Shown: positions 26,062 through 34,450 of the stretch, in pieces
Layout of the letters: each line of letters opens with the position of its first letter
Numbering within the stretch: the stretch's first letter is position 1
Assembly: GCA_945860385.1 (NCBI GenBank)
Contig: CAMAQD010000015.1
Location: 33,419 to 97,418, forward strand
From: Flavobacterium psychrophilum
Lineage (GTDB): Bacteria > Bacteroidota > Bacteroidia > Flavobacteriales > Flavobacteriaceae
Direction: 5' to 3'
Length of the DNA stretch: 64,000 nt
Translations under genes and position numbers: made by a program
The notes under the pieces: model-generated
The model's input: only the letters and a program-made list of their open reading frames with translations
Databases searched by the model: none
What the model was told of the DNA's origin: nothing

Positions 26062-26184
26062 GTTCAAGAAAAGAAAATGACTCGATAGCTCAGTTGGTAG
26101 AGCACATCACTTTTAATGATGGGGTCCTGGGTTCGAGCCCCAGTCGGGTCACAAATTGATGACAATCACATTCTTTTCTTGAAC
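26062..26184 (+). repeat. 14-bp inverted repeat bracketing tRNA-Lys 1
   Basis: GTTCAAGAAAAGAA at 26062-26075 and its exact inverse TTCTTTTCTTGAAC at 26171-26184 enclose the first tRNA-Lys. In the transcript the arms could form a processing stem around the tRNA, similar in idea to rRNA precursor stems. Confidence 0.8.
26079..26151 (+). tRNA. tRNA-Lys (anticodon TTT), copy 1
   Basis: 73 nt. Acceptor GACTCGA / TCGGGTC with A discriminator, anticodon stem CATCA / TGATG around CTTTTAA (anticodon TTT, Lys), and T arm CTGGGTTCGAGCCCCAG. CCA is not encoded. Identical to copy 2. Confidence 0.97.
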
Positions 26185-26188
26185 CAAT

Positions 26189-26261
26189 GACTCGATAGCT
26201 CAGTTGGTAGAGCACATCACTTTTAATGATGGGGTCCTGGGTTCGAGCCCCAGTCGGGTCA
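26189..26261 (+). tRNA. tRNA-Lys (anticodon TTT), copy 2
   Basis: 73 nt, identical in sequence to the copy at 26079-26151, 37 bases downstream of it. Probably a recent tandem duplication in the same transcript. Confidence 0.97.
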
Positions 26262-26303
26262 CAATATAATACGCATACGTTAAAGCATCTTGATAGTCTG
26301 AAG

Positions 26304-26376
26304 GACTTGATAGCTCAGTTGGTAGAGCACATCACTCTTAATGTTGGGGTCCTGGGTTCGAGCCCCAGTCAGGTCA
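26304..26376 (+). tRNA. tRNA-Lys (anticodon CTT), divergent third copy
   Basis: 73 nt. Same body as the two tRNA-Lys(TTT) copies but with anticodon loop CTCTTAA (CTT) and a compensated acceptor pair (GACTTGA / TCAGGTC). The anticodon stem CATCA / TGTTG has one T-T mismatch not present in the others. It would read AAG codons. Confidence 0.88.
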
Positions 26377-26397
26377 CAATTTTTTAGACCAAAAGTT

Positions 26398-26444
26398 CGG
26401 GGAGAGAAGTTTATCCCGAGTAGTAAAACTAACGGGAAGCCCCG
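26398..26444 (+). other. Structured element, possible tRNA relic
   Basis: Nested complementary blocks CGGGG (26398), TCCCG (26414), CGGGA (26433) and CCCCG (26440) could fold into a two-level stem. The last part resembles a worn T arm and acceptor of the neighbouring tRNA-Lys genes. It lies inside the tRNA transcript just before the terminator. Confidence 0.35.
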
Positions 26445-26460
26445 GTCGAGTAACAAAAAA

Positions 26461-26501
26461 AGTAGAGACATTCGCCGAGGCTGACGTCTCTACTTTTTTT
26501 T
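26461..26501 (+). terminator. Terminator of the tRNA-Lys cluster
   Basis: AGTAGAGAC / GTCTCTACT with flanking A and T runs that extend the stem, 16-base loop. It stands 2 bases before tRNA-Leu, so the tRNA-Leu may depend on read-through. Confidence 0.85.
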
Positions 26502-26502
26502 A

Positions 26503-26585
26503 GGCCACGTGGAGAAACGGTAGACTTGCCAGCTTGAGGGGCTGGTGCTCGCAAGGGCGTGCGGGTTCAAATCCCGCCGTGGTCA
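26503..26585 (+). tRNA. tRNA-Leu (anticodon GAG)
   Basis: 83 nt with a long variable arm. Acceptor GGCCACG / CGTGGTC (one G-T), D arm GAGAAACGGTAGACTT, anticodon stem CCAGC / GCTGG around TTGAGGG (anticodon GAG, Leu), variable stem TGCTCGCAAGGGCGT and T arm GCGGGTTCAAATCCCGC. Confidence 0.95.
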
Positions 26586-26591
26586 CAGATG

Positions 26592-26637
26592 AAATACTTC
26601 AAAAGAATCAAGTGAACTTGTTTTTTTTGAAGTATTT
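26592..26637 (+). terminator. Hairpin after tRNA-Leu
   Basis: AAATACTTCAAAA / TTTTGAAGTATTT with an inner CAAGT / ACTTG stem and an internal T-run; probable end of the tRNA-Leu transcript. Confidence 0.6.
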
Positions 26638-26842
26638 TGCATTTAACACAACATCTAAACATTGAAAATAATAAATCTTTATTAATCAAATAATTTAAAA
26701 TTAGTAGCATTATAAAGTAATAAACTGACAATAAACAAGTTAATGCTTTAAATAATTTATAAATAAATTTGCACATTAAATACAAATGTTTAATTTAGCC
26801 CTCCCATTGCCAAAATTTTAGCATTAACGTAGTTGAATTGAA

Positions 26843-27157
26843 ATGACATATAAAACGAATTTATCGGTATTTTTTATCTTTTCATTGATGGTATTGGGTA
26901 CCTGCAATGCAAATTCACAAACTGTTATTTACGATTCTATCAGCAAACAAAAAGTAGCACTTATTGATGTTCGGAAAACATATGAACGAGTTATAGATAA
27001 AGGCTACGCTTCGATTGAAATGTTTGAATACCTGGGGAATTATTATTACAAGGACAATGATTTTCAAAAATCAAAATTGTACTTCGATATGCTATTCAAA
27101 AAATACAAATTATCTCAAATTTCAAAAGAAAGCATTGAGTTGTATAAAACCCTTTAG
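26843..27157 (+). CDS. Small exported TPR-like protein
   Basis: A 104-aa protein with a signal peptide (FFIFSLMVLGTCNANSQ). The mature part holds one and a half helical hairpins of TPR type (MFEYLGNYYYKDNDFQKSKLYFDMLF). Repeats of this sort occur at the N-terminus of OmpA/TPR proteins of the gliding and type IX secretion complex, but this gene is too short to include those domains. Function unknown. It converges on another TPR gene and shares a terminator with it. Confidence 0.65.
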   Translation: MTYKTNLSVFFIFSLMVLGTCNANSQTVIYDSISKQKVALIDVRKTYERVIDKGYASIEMFEYLGNYYYKDNDFQKSKLYFDMLFKKYKLSQISKESIELYKTL

Positions 27158-27180
27158 GATTAACAAATTTGAAAAATATC

Positions 27181-27214
27181 AAAAAAGAGCCGCTATAATA
27201 ACGGCTCTTTTTTT
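27181..27214. terminator. Bidirectional terminator
   Basis: AAAAGAGCCG / CGGCTCTTTT with flanking A and T runs between convergent TPR genes. Confidence 0.88.
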
Positions 27215-27216
27215 AT

Positions 27217-27633
27217 TTAGTAACAATATTTTTCAATCTTTTTAATTGCCTCTTTTTCACCTAATTCAGCTGCTTTTCTTAAATCTACACAACCCTTTTC
27301 TTTGAGCCCCAAAAAGGCTTCCACCAACCCTCTGTTGTAATAAGCCGAAGGAAAATTAATGTTGATTTCGACAGCTTTTGTATAGGCGCTGATAGCTTCC
27401 TCATATTTTTTCATCTGTACTAAATTGTTGCCAGTTTTAAGAAAAGCATCCGCTTTTGTATTATTGGATTCTATTTCCTTCAGTCGATATAAATGATCGT
27501 TAAAATTGGCATTCCCAATTTGTGCATTATAATCGTTAGCAGCTGTTGAGGAATATCCTCGATCTTTATTAGTCTGGGCATAATTATTCAAAACCGAAAA
27601 GACAGCTAAAATTAAAATAATTTTCACTTTCAT
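27217..27633 (-). CDS. Exported TPR repeat protein
   Basis: A 138-aa protein with a signal (ILILAVFSVLNNYAQ). Two consecutive TPR units are visible: ADAFLKTGNNLVQMKKYEEA and ISAYTKAVEININFPSAYYN, then RGLVEAFLGLKEKGCVDLRKAAELG. It is probably a periplasmic scaffold or interaction module. There are no enzyme motifs and no obvious partner other than the convergent TPR gene. Confidence 0.75.
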   Translation of the reverse strand: MKVKIILILAVFSVLNNYAQTNKDRGYSSTAANDYNAQIGNANFNDHLYRLKEIESNNTKADAFLKTGNNLVQMKKYEEAISAYTKAVEININFPSAYYNRGLVEAFLGLKEKGCVDLRKAAELGEKEAIKKIEKYCY

Positions 27634-27766
27634 AATTTAGTATTAAGTTAAAAAATCAATTAATAAAACAACCTAAAAAGATGTTAAATCTAATGTATTT
27701 AAAGGTTTACATTAAAAATTTAGATTCCATTTAATCATCAATTACTATGCCGAATTAAAATTAAAA

Positions 27767-27797
27767 AAAATGCTTCAACACAAAATTGAAGCATTTT
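27767..27797 (-). terminator. Terminator for the DUF4252 gene (minus strand)
   Basis: AAAATGCTTCAA / TTGAAGCATTTT. On the minus strand the stem is followed by a T-run (plus-strand A-run at 27763-27770). Confidence 0.75.
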
Positions 27798-27853
27798 GAA
27801 AATATAATGTTATTGGACTCGACAAACGTACAGACATTAATTTGTTTGTTGAA

Positions 27854-28381
27854 CTACTTCCCTACCGTGGCTTTCTTCAAATCATCACCGCCAGGGATTT
27901 TCATTTTATCAGTGAGAATCGAAATTTCACTTAAGTCAAAATTACCAGTCAAGGACATTAATACTGTTTCATTTTCTTTGTTTGAACCTTCAATAAACAT
28001 TAGCAATTCTTTCACCTGACCCTCAACTGTCCCGCCTTTTACCAATATTCTAACGTTTTTACCACTATCATTAGTACGCATCAACTCTTCTAGACCTGCG
28101 GTTTTGATGTAATTGTCAGTAGATAATTTCATTTCAGTTGACACCCTAGTACTAGTGGTCGTAAAAACTTTAAGGTGATCCAACTTTTTCATTAAAGTCA
28201 AATATTGCTGAGTTTCTTTGTCATTGGCATCCACTTTTACGCTTCCCATCATTTGAAACATTTTCTTATTCACGATTATGGAAGTCACATCGTCTTGACC
28301 ATCATATTTATCAAAAGCAGATTGTGCAAAAAACACATTGGAAACCAAAATTAATACGACTGTTACTATAATTTTTTTCAT
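27854..28381 (-). CDS. DUF4252 family exported protein
   Basis: A 175-aa protein with a signal peptide (VVLILVSNVFFAQS). The mature part (FDKYDGQDDVTSIIVNKKMFQMM) and the later GKNVRILVKGGTVEGQVKELL are typical of DUF4252, a small periplasmic or outer-membrane-linked family of Bacteroidota, often found near sigma/anti-sigma genes. No such genes lie next to it here. Function unknown. Confidence 0.85.
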   Translation of the reverse strand: MKKIIVTVVLILVSNVFFAQSAFDKYDGQDDVTSIIVNKKMFQMMGSVKVDANDKETQQYLTLMKKLDHLKVFTTTSTRVSTEMKLSTDNYIKTAGLEELMRTNDSGKNVRILVKGGTVEGQVKELLMFIEGSNKENETVLMSLTGNFDLSEISILTDKMKIPGGDDLKKATVGK

Positions 28382-28560
28382 TTTTTTGTGTTATACTATT
28401 TTATAAACTAAACCATTACAAAGTAATAACAAAGCTCGTGCCAATGCAATAAAATTTTAAAAATTTATACTTTTATTATACGTTGGAATAACTTTTGATT
28501 ATAAAAGATAAAGTTAAAATTTTTAATCACTATTTTTACGACATAAATATAAACCCAAAT

Positions 28561-30036
28561 ATGACAACAACTTTTAAATATTTTATTGTATTTCTATTAT
28601 CTGCATTTATTTTCCAAAGCTGTCAAGACGAAGACGATGTGGCAGCACCAACGAATTTGGAAGTGAACGATTTTGTATGGAAAGGATTAAATCTTTATTA
28701 TTTATGGCAAGCTGATGTACCTAATTTAGCCGACAATAAATTTTCAAATCAAAATCAATTAAATAGTTTTTTGAAAGGATACGCTACACCAGAAAGCTTA
28801 TTTGAAAGTTTGCTTTACAAACCAGAAAGTCTTTTTCCAACAAATGCTGTGGATAGATTTAGCTGGATTGTTGATGATTATTTGGAATTAGAAGGACAAC
28901 TTCAAGGAACCACCAATAATAATGGGGTAGAATTTGGCTTAAGCAGAAAATCTTCAGGTTCCTCAGATTTATTTGGATCTGTCCGATATATCATCCCTAA
29001 TTCTGATGCATCGACCAAAGACATTAAGCGAGGCGAAGTTTTTGATGGTGTAAACGGGACTAAACTTACTGTAAGTAATTACCAATCTTTATTATTTGGT
29101 TCCAATAATGATTACACTTTAAATATGGCGAACATTATTAATGGTGTTTTTACCTCAAACGGAAAATCAGTCGCTCTAACAAAAACCGTTTTGGACGAAA
29201 ATCCGATTTTAGTCAATAAAGTGATAGTTTCAGGTTTGCACAAAATTGGGTATTTAATGTATAATGGATTTTATCCAAATTACGATACACAACTAAACGA
29301 AGCTTTTGGCACACTTAAATCACAAGGAATTACAGATTTAGTTCTTGATTTACGATATAATAGTGGTGGTTCCGTAATAACTACAACTCGATTAGCAAGT
29401 ATGATAACAGGTGCTTTTACGGGACAAATATTTGCCAAGGAACAATGGAATCCAAAAATACAATCATATTATGAAACCAATAATCCCGAATATTTAAAAA
29501 ATCTTTTTGTCGATAAAATGGGAACTACACCCATCAATAGCCTCAATATGACCAAAGTTTATATTCTAACTTCAAAGAGTTCGGCCTCCGCAAGCGAATT
29601 GGTAATCAACGGATTGAAACCACATATAACTGTAGTTCAAATAGGTGATGTTACTGCTGGAAAAAACGTAGGCTCAATTACTTTGTATGATTCTCCGACC
29701 TTTGGCAAAGAAAACAGAAACCCTAATCATCGTTATGCCATGCAACCTTTGGTGCTGAAAATTGTAAATAGTGTAGGTTTTGGAGATTATCAAAGTGGTT
29801 TAGAACCTACCTTTTTACTAAAAGAGACTATCAGTACGCTTGACGTTTTGGGCAGTCCGACAGAACCTTTATTAAAACTTGCCATTGGTAAAATCACAGG
29901 AACTGCAAAAATGAAACAACCTGCCGAAGGAGGAATTCAATTTGACTATTTTAAAGATTCCAAATCGGTAAATGGCTTACAAAACCAAATGTATATCGAG
30001 AAAGCTCCAGAAGGTTTATTGAAAGCTTTGGAATAA
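28561..30036 (+). CDS. S41 family peptidase lipoprotein
   Basis: A 491-aa protein from the ATG at 28561 (MTTTFKYFIVFLLSAF), ending its signal at a lipobox-like FQSC. An upstream in-frame codon at 28495 gives a polar extension and is rejected. A PDZ-like region precedes the tail-specific-protease domain: the substrate-binding block VLDLRYNSGGSV, then the nucleophile in SKSSASASELVINGLKP (near 350) and the Lys/Gln block ITLYDSPTFGKEN. This family degrades or processes peptides in the envelope. It is monocistronic with a shared terminator downstream. Confidence 0.9.
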   Translation: MTTTFKYFIVFLLSAFIFQSCQDEDDVAAPTNLEVNDFVWKGLNLYYLWQADVPNLADNKFSNQNQLNSFLKGYATPESLFESLLYKPESLFPTNAVDRFSWIVDDYLELEGQLQGTTNNNGVEFGLSRKSSGSSDLFGSVRYIIPNSDASTKDIKRGEVFDGVNGTKLTVSNYQSLLFGSNNDYTLNMANIINGVFTSNGKSVALTKTVLDENPILVNKVIVSGLHKIGYLMYNGFYPNYDTQLNEAFGTLKSQGITDLVLDLRYNSGGSVITTTRLASMITGAFTGQIFAKEQWNPKIQSYYETNNPEYLKNLFVDKMGTTPINSLNMTKVYILTSKSSASASELVINGLKPHITVVQIGDVTAGKNVGSITLYDSPTFGKENRNPNHRYAMQPLVLKIVNSVGFGDYQSGLEPTFLLKETISTLDVLGSPTEPLLKLAIGKITGTAKMKQPAEGGIQFDYFKDSKSVNGLQNQMYIEKAPEGLLKALE

Positions 30037-30051
30037 AAACTTGTAAAATAC

Positions 30052-30083
30052 AAAAAAGGCTCCGCGATGACGGAGCCTTTTTT
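30052..30083. terminator. Bidirectional terminator
   Basis: AAAAAAGGCTCCG / CGGAGCCTTTTTT, 13-bp perfect stem with a 6-base loop between the S41 peptidase and receptor genes. Confidence 0.9.
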
Positions 30084-30099
30084 ATATATAATTATATCC

Positions 30100-32040
30100 T
30101 TAAAAAGTAAAAGTCAATCCCAATTTGTAATTTCTTCCAAGTGAACTATAACCCACATTTTCAACAAATTCTTCATTCAAAATATTGGTTGCTGTTCCAA
30201 AAATGGAAAGCCTGTTTTTAACTAACTCATAACGAACATTTGCATTTACTAATTGGTAGGAATCCAAAACAATTTTTTGCGTCGCATAAGTATTTCCATC
30301 AAAAAAAGCGTCATTTCTGCCATCAACATATTGATAATTCAGGTTGAAAAAAGTTCTGGTATTGATTTGAAAATCCAAAGACGAATTCAATTTATGTTTT
30401 GGTATCAATCGATCCAAAGCTTCATCGACTTGGGTAAAAGTATAATTAGAAATCCATATGATATTTTCGTTTACAACAAATGCAATTTCAGTTTCTACAC
30501 CTTTAGCTTTATTAATTCCATCAATGTTGATGTATTTATAGGCAGATGAAAATCCAATAAAATTGTTTTGTTCCCGGAAAAATCCGACGACTGAAAACCG
30601 AATTTTTTTGTCCAAAAGCTGGGTTTCGAAACCAGCCTCAATCGTGCTATTTTTTTCGGGAGTTAAGGCTGTGTTTCCATATTGAGAATACAATTGGTAC
30701 AAACTTGGCGTTACAAAAGCCGTACTGTAAGAAGCCAAAACCTTTAACGGAAGCGATTCAAAATCAAAGGATGGATTCAGGTTATAAACCATCTGGTTTC
30801 CGTATTCGCTATGAATGTTTAATCGCGCTCCGGCATTGACATTCAACCCGAAATCTGAATTAAAAACTCCCGTAACATAAGGATCAATCATATTGAATTT
30901 GGCACCTTCTTTCGCAATATTTCCGTAAGGAGTTACACTGTTCATATCGTGAAACTGGTATTGCGCACCTGTTACCAAAAACAAGGATTTTGAAATCTCA
31001 TATTTGTTGTACCCATCAACATTCACGCTCCTGGATTCATACTGCGAAAACCCAACCGACTTAGAATAACTATCGAATTCATCATAAGAACGCGCGATTT
31101 TGTTAAAACTCGAGTTTAGGATAAATTCCCCTTTGGAGTATTTGTATTTTGGCAAAAAACCAAAACGAAATTGTTCCGATTTGGAATGATTCTGGCTAAC
31201 ATCGTTTGTTCCGGTATTATCGAAGCCACCATCGTAATCATTGTTGACTTTGTCGAAATTTCCGAAGAAATCCAATGTCAATTTATCAGTGGCTTTATAA
31301 CCCAACCTGGCCAGATAATTAATTCTCGAAAAACGGTCTTCTTCATAGACAACGTTTTCATTTGGCGGAGCAATTTGCGACATCCCAGTAGTTTCCGTAC
31401 TGTTCAACGAAGCAAAATAATTGACTTTTTTCACGTTTCCGTTTACCGAAAATCCTTGATTAAAATCCTGAAGATTGGTCTTTGACGCAAATGCAGTATT
31501 GTTGGTTCCTGCATTAAAATAAGCATTTCCTTGAATGGATTTCTTTCCTGATTTTTTCAAAGTGATGTTAATTACCGCAGTAACAGCGCCAGTTCCGTAC
31601 AAAGTGCTGGCTGCACCTTTCATAATTTCGATACCTTCCACTTGTTCCGCAGGAAGCAAACGTAAATCAAATTCAAAACTAATCCCCGAAGCATCAGTAA
31701 CCGGAATTCCGTCAATGAGAATAAGCACTTGGCTGTTTTTTCCACCGCGAATGTAGTAGCCCAAATTTTTTCCGGCAACGCTTTGGCTTCCATTAATTTC
31801 AACACCTGCTACCGAATTTAGGACATTTGCAATGCTTTGCCCTTCCCTCTTTTTAAGGTCTTCCGAAGTGATTTTGGTAATTACTTTCCCTGATTTTTCT
31901 TTGGCCAAAGCAAATTTGGAATCAGAAATTACTACTTCATCCAATTCAGTTTTGGATGCAATACTGTCTTTTTGCTGCGCAAATACACAGTTAGTCATTA
32001 GTACGAATAACGCACTAATACGAACGATTTTGTTGTTCAT
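30100..32040 (-). CDS. btuB: TonB-dependent receptor, BtuB-like (corrinoid uptake)
   Basis: A 646-aa outer-membrane protein. A signal (VLMTNCVFAQ) is followed by a TonB-box-like ELDEVVISDSKFALAKEK, a plug domain (about 55-170, with GVEINGSQSVAGKNLGYYIRG in separate pieces and LIDGIPVTDASG) and a 22-strand barrel ending in aromatic F (YKLGLTFTF). Size and plug are like BtuB. A cobalamin riboswitch sits immediately in its leader, and BtuFCD-like genes lie downstream on the other strand, so the substrate is most probably vitamin B12 or another corrinoid (inferred from regulation). Confidence 0.92.
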   Translation of the reverse strand: MNNKIVRISALFVLMTNCVFAQQKDSIASKTELDEVVISDSKFALAKEKSGKVITKITSEDLKKREGQSIANVLNSVAGVEINGSQSVAGKNLGYYIRGGKNSQVLILIDGIPVTDASGISFEFDLRLLPAEQVEGIEIMKGAASTLYGTGAVTAVINITLKKSGKKSIQGNAYFNAGTNNTAFASKTNLQDFNQGFSVNGNVKKVNYFASLNSTETTGMSQIAPPNENVVYEEDRFSRINYLARLGYKATDKLTLDFFGNFDKVNNDYDGGFDNTGTNDVSQNHSKSEQFRFGFLPKYKYSKGEFILNSSFNKIARSYDEFDSYSKSVGFSQYESRSVNVDGYNKYEISKSLFLVTGAQYQFHDMNSVTPYGNIAKEGAKFNMIDPYVTGVFNSDFGLNVNAGARLNIHSEYGNQMVYNLNPSFDFESLPLKVLASYSTAFVTPSLYQLYSQYGNTALTPEKNSTIEAGFETQLLDKKIRFSVVGFFREQNNFIGFSSAYKYINIDGINKAKGVETEIAFVVNENIIWISNYTFTQVDEALDRLIPKHKLNSSLDFQINTRTFFNLNYQYVDGRNDAFFDGNTYATQKIVLDSYQLVNANVRYELVKNRLSIFGTATNILNEEFVENVGYSSLGRNYKLGLTFTF

Positions 32041-32129
32041 TTTAATTAAACATTTTTAATAATAAAAATGGGAGAAAAGCATAGAATGACCCATACCCAA
32101 ACCTTTTTTCCCGAAAGTTTGATACTCGA

Positions 32130-32300
32130 TGTAATAGGCAGGTCTCCTGGCTTGCGTCTTGTTGTTGACCTTCCCATCCCGATTCTCAGAACAGTGGTTT
32201 GTAGATAACAACAAGCTTGATAGCTTACAGTTGCGGGTACAGCCCAGGTTTTAAACCTGATTCCCTTTTAATGCAGTTTCGTAAAACAAAACAGCAACCT
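32130..32300 (-). ncRNA. Cobalamin riboswitch upstream of btuB
   Basis: Read on the minus strand, the conserved B12 box AGCCAGGAGACCTGCC (32138-32153) closes the element, and the core GGGCTGTACCCGCAACTGTAAGC-type segment (two pieces near 32222-32245) precedes it. Several short stems lie between. The element ends about 90 bases before the btuB ATG. It should reduce btuB expression when cobalamin is plentiful (family knowledge). Edges are approximate. Confidence 0.93.
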
Positions 32301-32383
32301 CAATACGCTACAAATGTAATATAAATTTCACCCCCTAAAAATATTTATTATCATATCTTTGATATATATTTAATTTTAAAATT

Positions 32384-33250
32384 ATGTGTAAACTATTGCT
32401 TATTATATTGTTTTGTTTTTTTAATGTAATGTTTAGTCAGCAAGCCGTTGATATACGTTTAGTTAATATGAACGTTGGCGCAGCTGCGACCAATAACAAC
32501 CTTGGAGTCCCAAAATTATCTAATGATAACAAATTAAACACGATTCTACAAGCTAACAATGTAACTAGGTATGAATATAAACTAGGACATCCTTACAGTC
32601 CTTATACAGATAAAATTATAGAAATAACTTGCAACTGTGACGAAAACAAATTGGTGAATGATTTAAATTTTTATTCGACTGTTATTGATAAAGCGGTAGT
32701 TTCAAATTATGGTTTTTTTACAGATGCCCTGACAGTAGGTATTTTGAATGAGGGAATAGGTATTCCTACAGGAGTAAACAATTCAATTATCACCACAAAT
32801 GATGATGGTTTGAATCAAATTTTTAAAGATTTTAAAGTATTTTATTATGACCGTTGGTGTACGTCTTGTGGTCACATACCAAGTTTAGCGAAAGCTTATA
32901 GCATTGTTTGTGATTGTGACAATAAAGGATTAAATATTACTTTAAACAACTATACAAGTGTAATTGAGATTAGTGAATATGCCTCAGCGGTTTATTATCT
33001 TGGAAATTATAATTTCTTAAATTCAATTGAAACTATTTACCCGAACCCATTTTCGACTACTTTTTCAATAAATGCAACAGAAAACATTTCGGAATATTCC
33101 GTTTTTGATGTTTCAGGAAAACAAATAATAAAAAGCAATTCTATATCAGATTTAGACACTCAAACTTCTAAACTTGTTTCTGGCATTTATTTCTTAAAAC
33201 TTCAATTTGAAAATGGCAAAAACGGTAATTATAAATTGATAAAAAAATAA
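32384..33250 (+). CDS. Secreted T9SS cargo protein with a duplicated domain
   Basis: A 288-aa exported protein: signal LLLIILFCFFNVMFSQQ, two similar segments of about 60-70 residues (around 45-105 and 140-205), and a C-terminal type A sorting signal (IYPNPF near 220, then SGIYFLKLQFENG). Both copies contain a Cys-x-Cys-Asp motif (ITCNCDENKL and IVCDCDNKGL) after a NDxxLN start, showing an internal duplication. I do not recognise the domain. It lies between the btuB riboswitch and btuF, so a surface role in corrinoid uptake is a possibility only. Confidence 0.8.
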   Translation: MCKLLLIILFCFFNVMFSQQAVDIRLVNMNVGAAATNNNLGVPKLSNDNKLNTILQANNVTRYEYKLGHPYSPYTDKIIEITCNCDENKLVNDLNFYSTVIDKAVVSNYGFFTDALTVGILNEGIGIPTGVNNSIITTNDDGLNQIFKDFKVFYYDRWCTSCGHIPSLAKAYSIVCDCDNKGLNITLNNYTSVIEISEYASAVYYLGNYNFLNSIETIYPNPFSTTFSINATENISEYSVFDVSGKQIIKSNSISDLDTQTSKLVSGIYFLKLQFENGKNGNYKLIKK

Positions 33251-33276
33251 ACTCGATTTTTAAAAAGGAATAAATA

Positions 33277-33284
33277 TACCTTTG
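33277..33284 (+). promoter_or_regulatory. Putative -7 box of the btuFCD operon
   Basis: TACCTTTG, a TAnnTTTG match, 22 bases before the btuF ATG. A short hairpin (CACTT / AAGTG, 33286-33302) follows. There is no riboswitch in this leader. Confidence 0.5.
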
Positions 33285-33306
33285 CACTTCTTTCAAAAGT
33301 GTTTCT

Positions 33307-34449
33307 ATGAAATCTATTTTTTTTCGTTTCGCCTTTTTTTTAGTTATAGTCCCATTCATTGGATGCAAACAAAACAATAGTGTTTCCAGTGATACAATTG
33401 CCTCTCCTAAAAATGAAATGCATTATGCCCAAGGATTAAAAATCTATAAACACCAAGGCTATTCAATCGTAAAAATCACCAATCCTTGGCCGGAAGCAAA
33501 AGAAATTTTTACCTATATCCTTCAAGAAAAAAACGGCATTATTCCGGATAGTTTAAAGCAGTTTTCAATTATTCAAATACCCATAAAATCGATAGTTGTG
33601 ACCTCGACAACTCATATTCCTGCATTGGAATTATTGGGTGTCGAAAATACTTTGGTAGGTTTTCCGAGTACCAATTACATTTCGTCTGAAAAAACTAGAA
33701 AACGTATTGGCGCTGGAAAAGTACGCGAAGTGGGTGTTAATGAAAATCTCAACACCGAAGTTTTGATCGATATGAAACCCGATTTAATTGTAAGTTTTGG
33801 CTTGAATAACAGCAATCCTACTTTAGATAATTTACAAAAAAGCGGTTTAAAAGTAATGCTCAACGGCGATTGGACCGAACAATCACCATTGGGAAAAGCC
33901 GAATGGATTAAGTTTTTCGGTGCCTTATACGGATTGGATTCTAAAGCAAATACCATCTTTTTCGAGATTGAAAAGGAATACAAGGCCACTTTGGCTTTAG
34001 CCAAAAAAGCAAACAATAAACCAACCGTTTTGAGTGGCGCAATGTATCAGGAACAATGGTATGTTCCACAAGGCGAAAGTTGGGCTGCATTGTTTTTGAA
34101 AGATGCTCAATCCGATTATTTATGGGCAAACACAAAAGGAACCGGAAGTTTGTCTGTACCATTTGAAACCATTTTGGAAAAAGCACAAAATGCCGATTTT
34201 TGGATTGCTCCCGGCGATTTTTCATCTTTGAAACAAATGAGTGATAGCAATCCGCATTACAACCAATTTACTTCGTTTAAAAATAAAAAAGTATATTCGT
34301 ATGCCGTAAACAAAGGCGCGAAAGGTGGAATCCTTTATTTCGAATGGTCTCCTACTCGCCCCGACTGGGTTTTGAAAGATTTGATCAAAATTTTTCATCC
34401 CGAATTATTGCCAAATCATAAACTGTTTTTCTTTCAGAAATTAGAATAA
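33307..34449 (+). CDS. btuF: ABC transporter substrate-binding lipoprotein, BtuF/FecB-like
   Basis: A 380-aa lipoprotein (lipobox FIGC near residue 20) of the helical-backbone metal/corrinoid-binding class. The N- and C-lobes are linked by one long helix: VVTSTTHIPALELLGVENTL near 98, KPDLIVSFGLN near 155, then the late YSYAVNKGAKGGILYFEWSP segment. It probably carries cobalamin or another corrinoid from the outer membrane to the permease. A siderophore remains possible, but the riboswitch-bearing receptor next to it favours corrinoids. It is followed one base later by the permease gene. Confidence 0.87.
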   Translation: MKSIFFRFAFFLVIVPFIGCKQNNSVSSDTIASPKNEMHYAQGLKIYKHQGYSIVKITNPWPEAKEIFTYILQEKNGIIPDSLKQFSIIQIPIKSIVVTSTTHIPALELLGVENTLVGFPSTNYISSEKTRKRIGAGKVREVGVNENLNTEVLIDMKPDLIVSFGLNNSNPTLDNLQKSGLKVMLNGDWTEQSPLGKAEWIKFFGALYGLDSKANTIFFEIEKEYKATLALAKKANNKPTVLSGAMYQEQWYVPQGESWAALFLKDAQSDYLWANTKGTGSLSVPFETILEKAQNADFWIAPGDFSSLKQMSDSNPHYNQFTSFKNKKVYSYAVNKGAKGGILYFEWSPTRPDWVLKDLIKIFHPELLPNHKLFFFQKLE

Positions 34450-34450
34450 A

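Noticed and set aside
26280..26471. 63-codon minus-strand reading frame
   Set aside because: It runs antisense across tRNA-Lys(CTT) and the structured element; its codons simply mirror the tRNA sequence.
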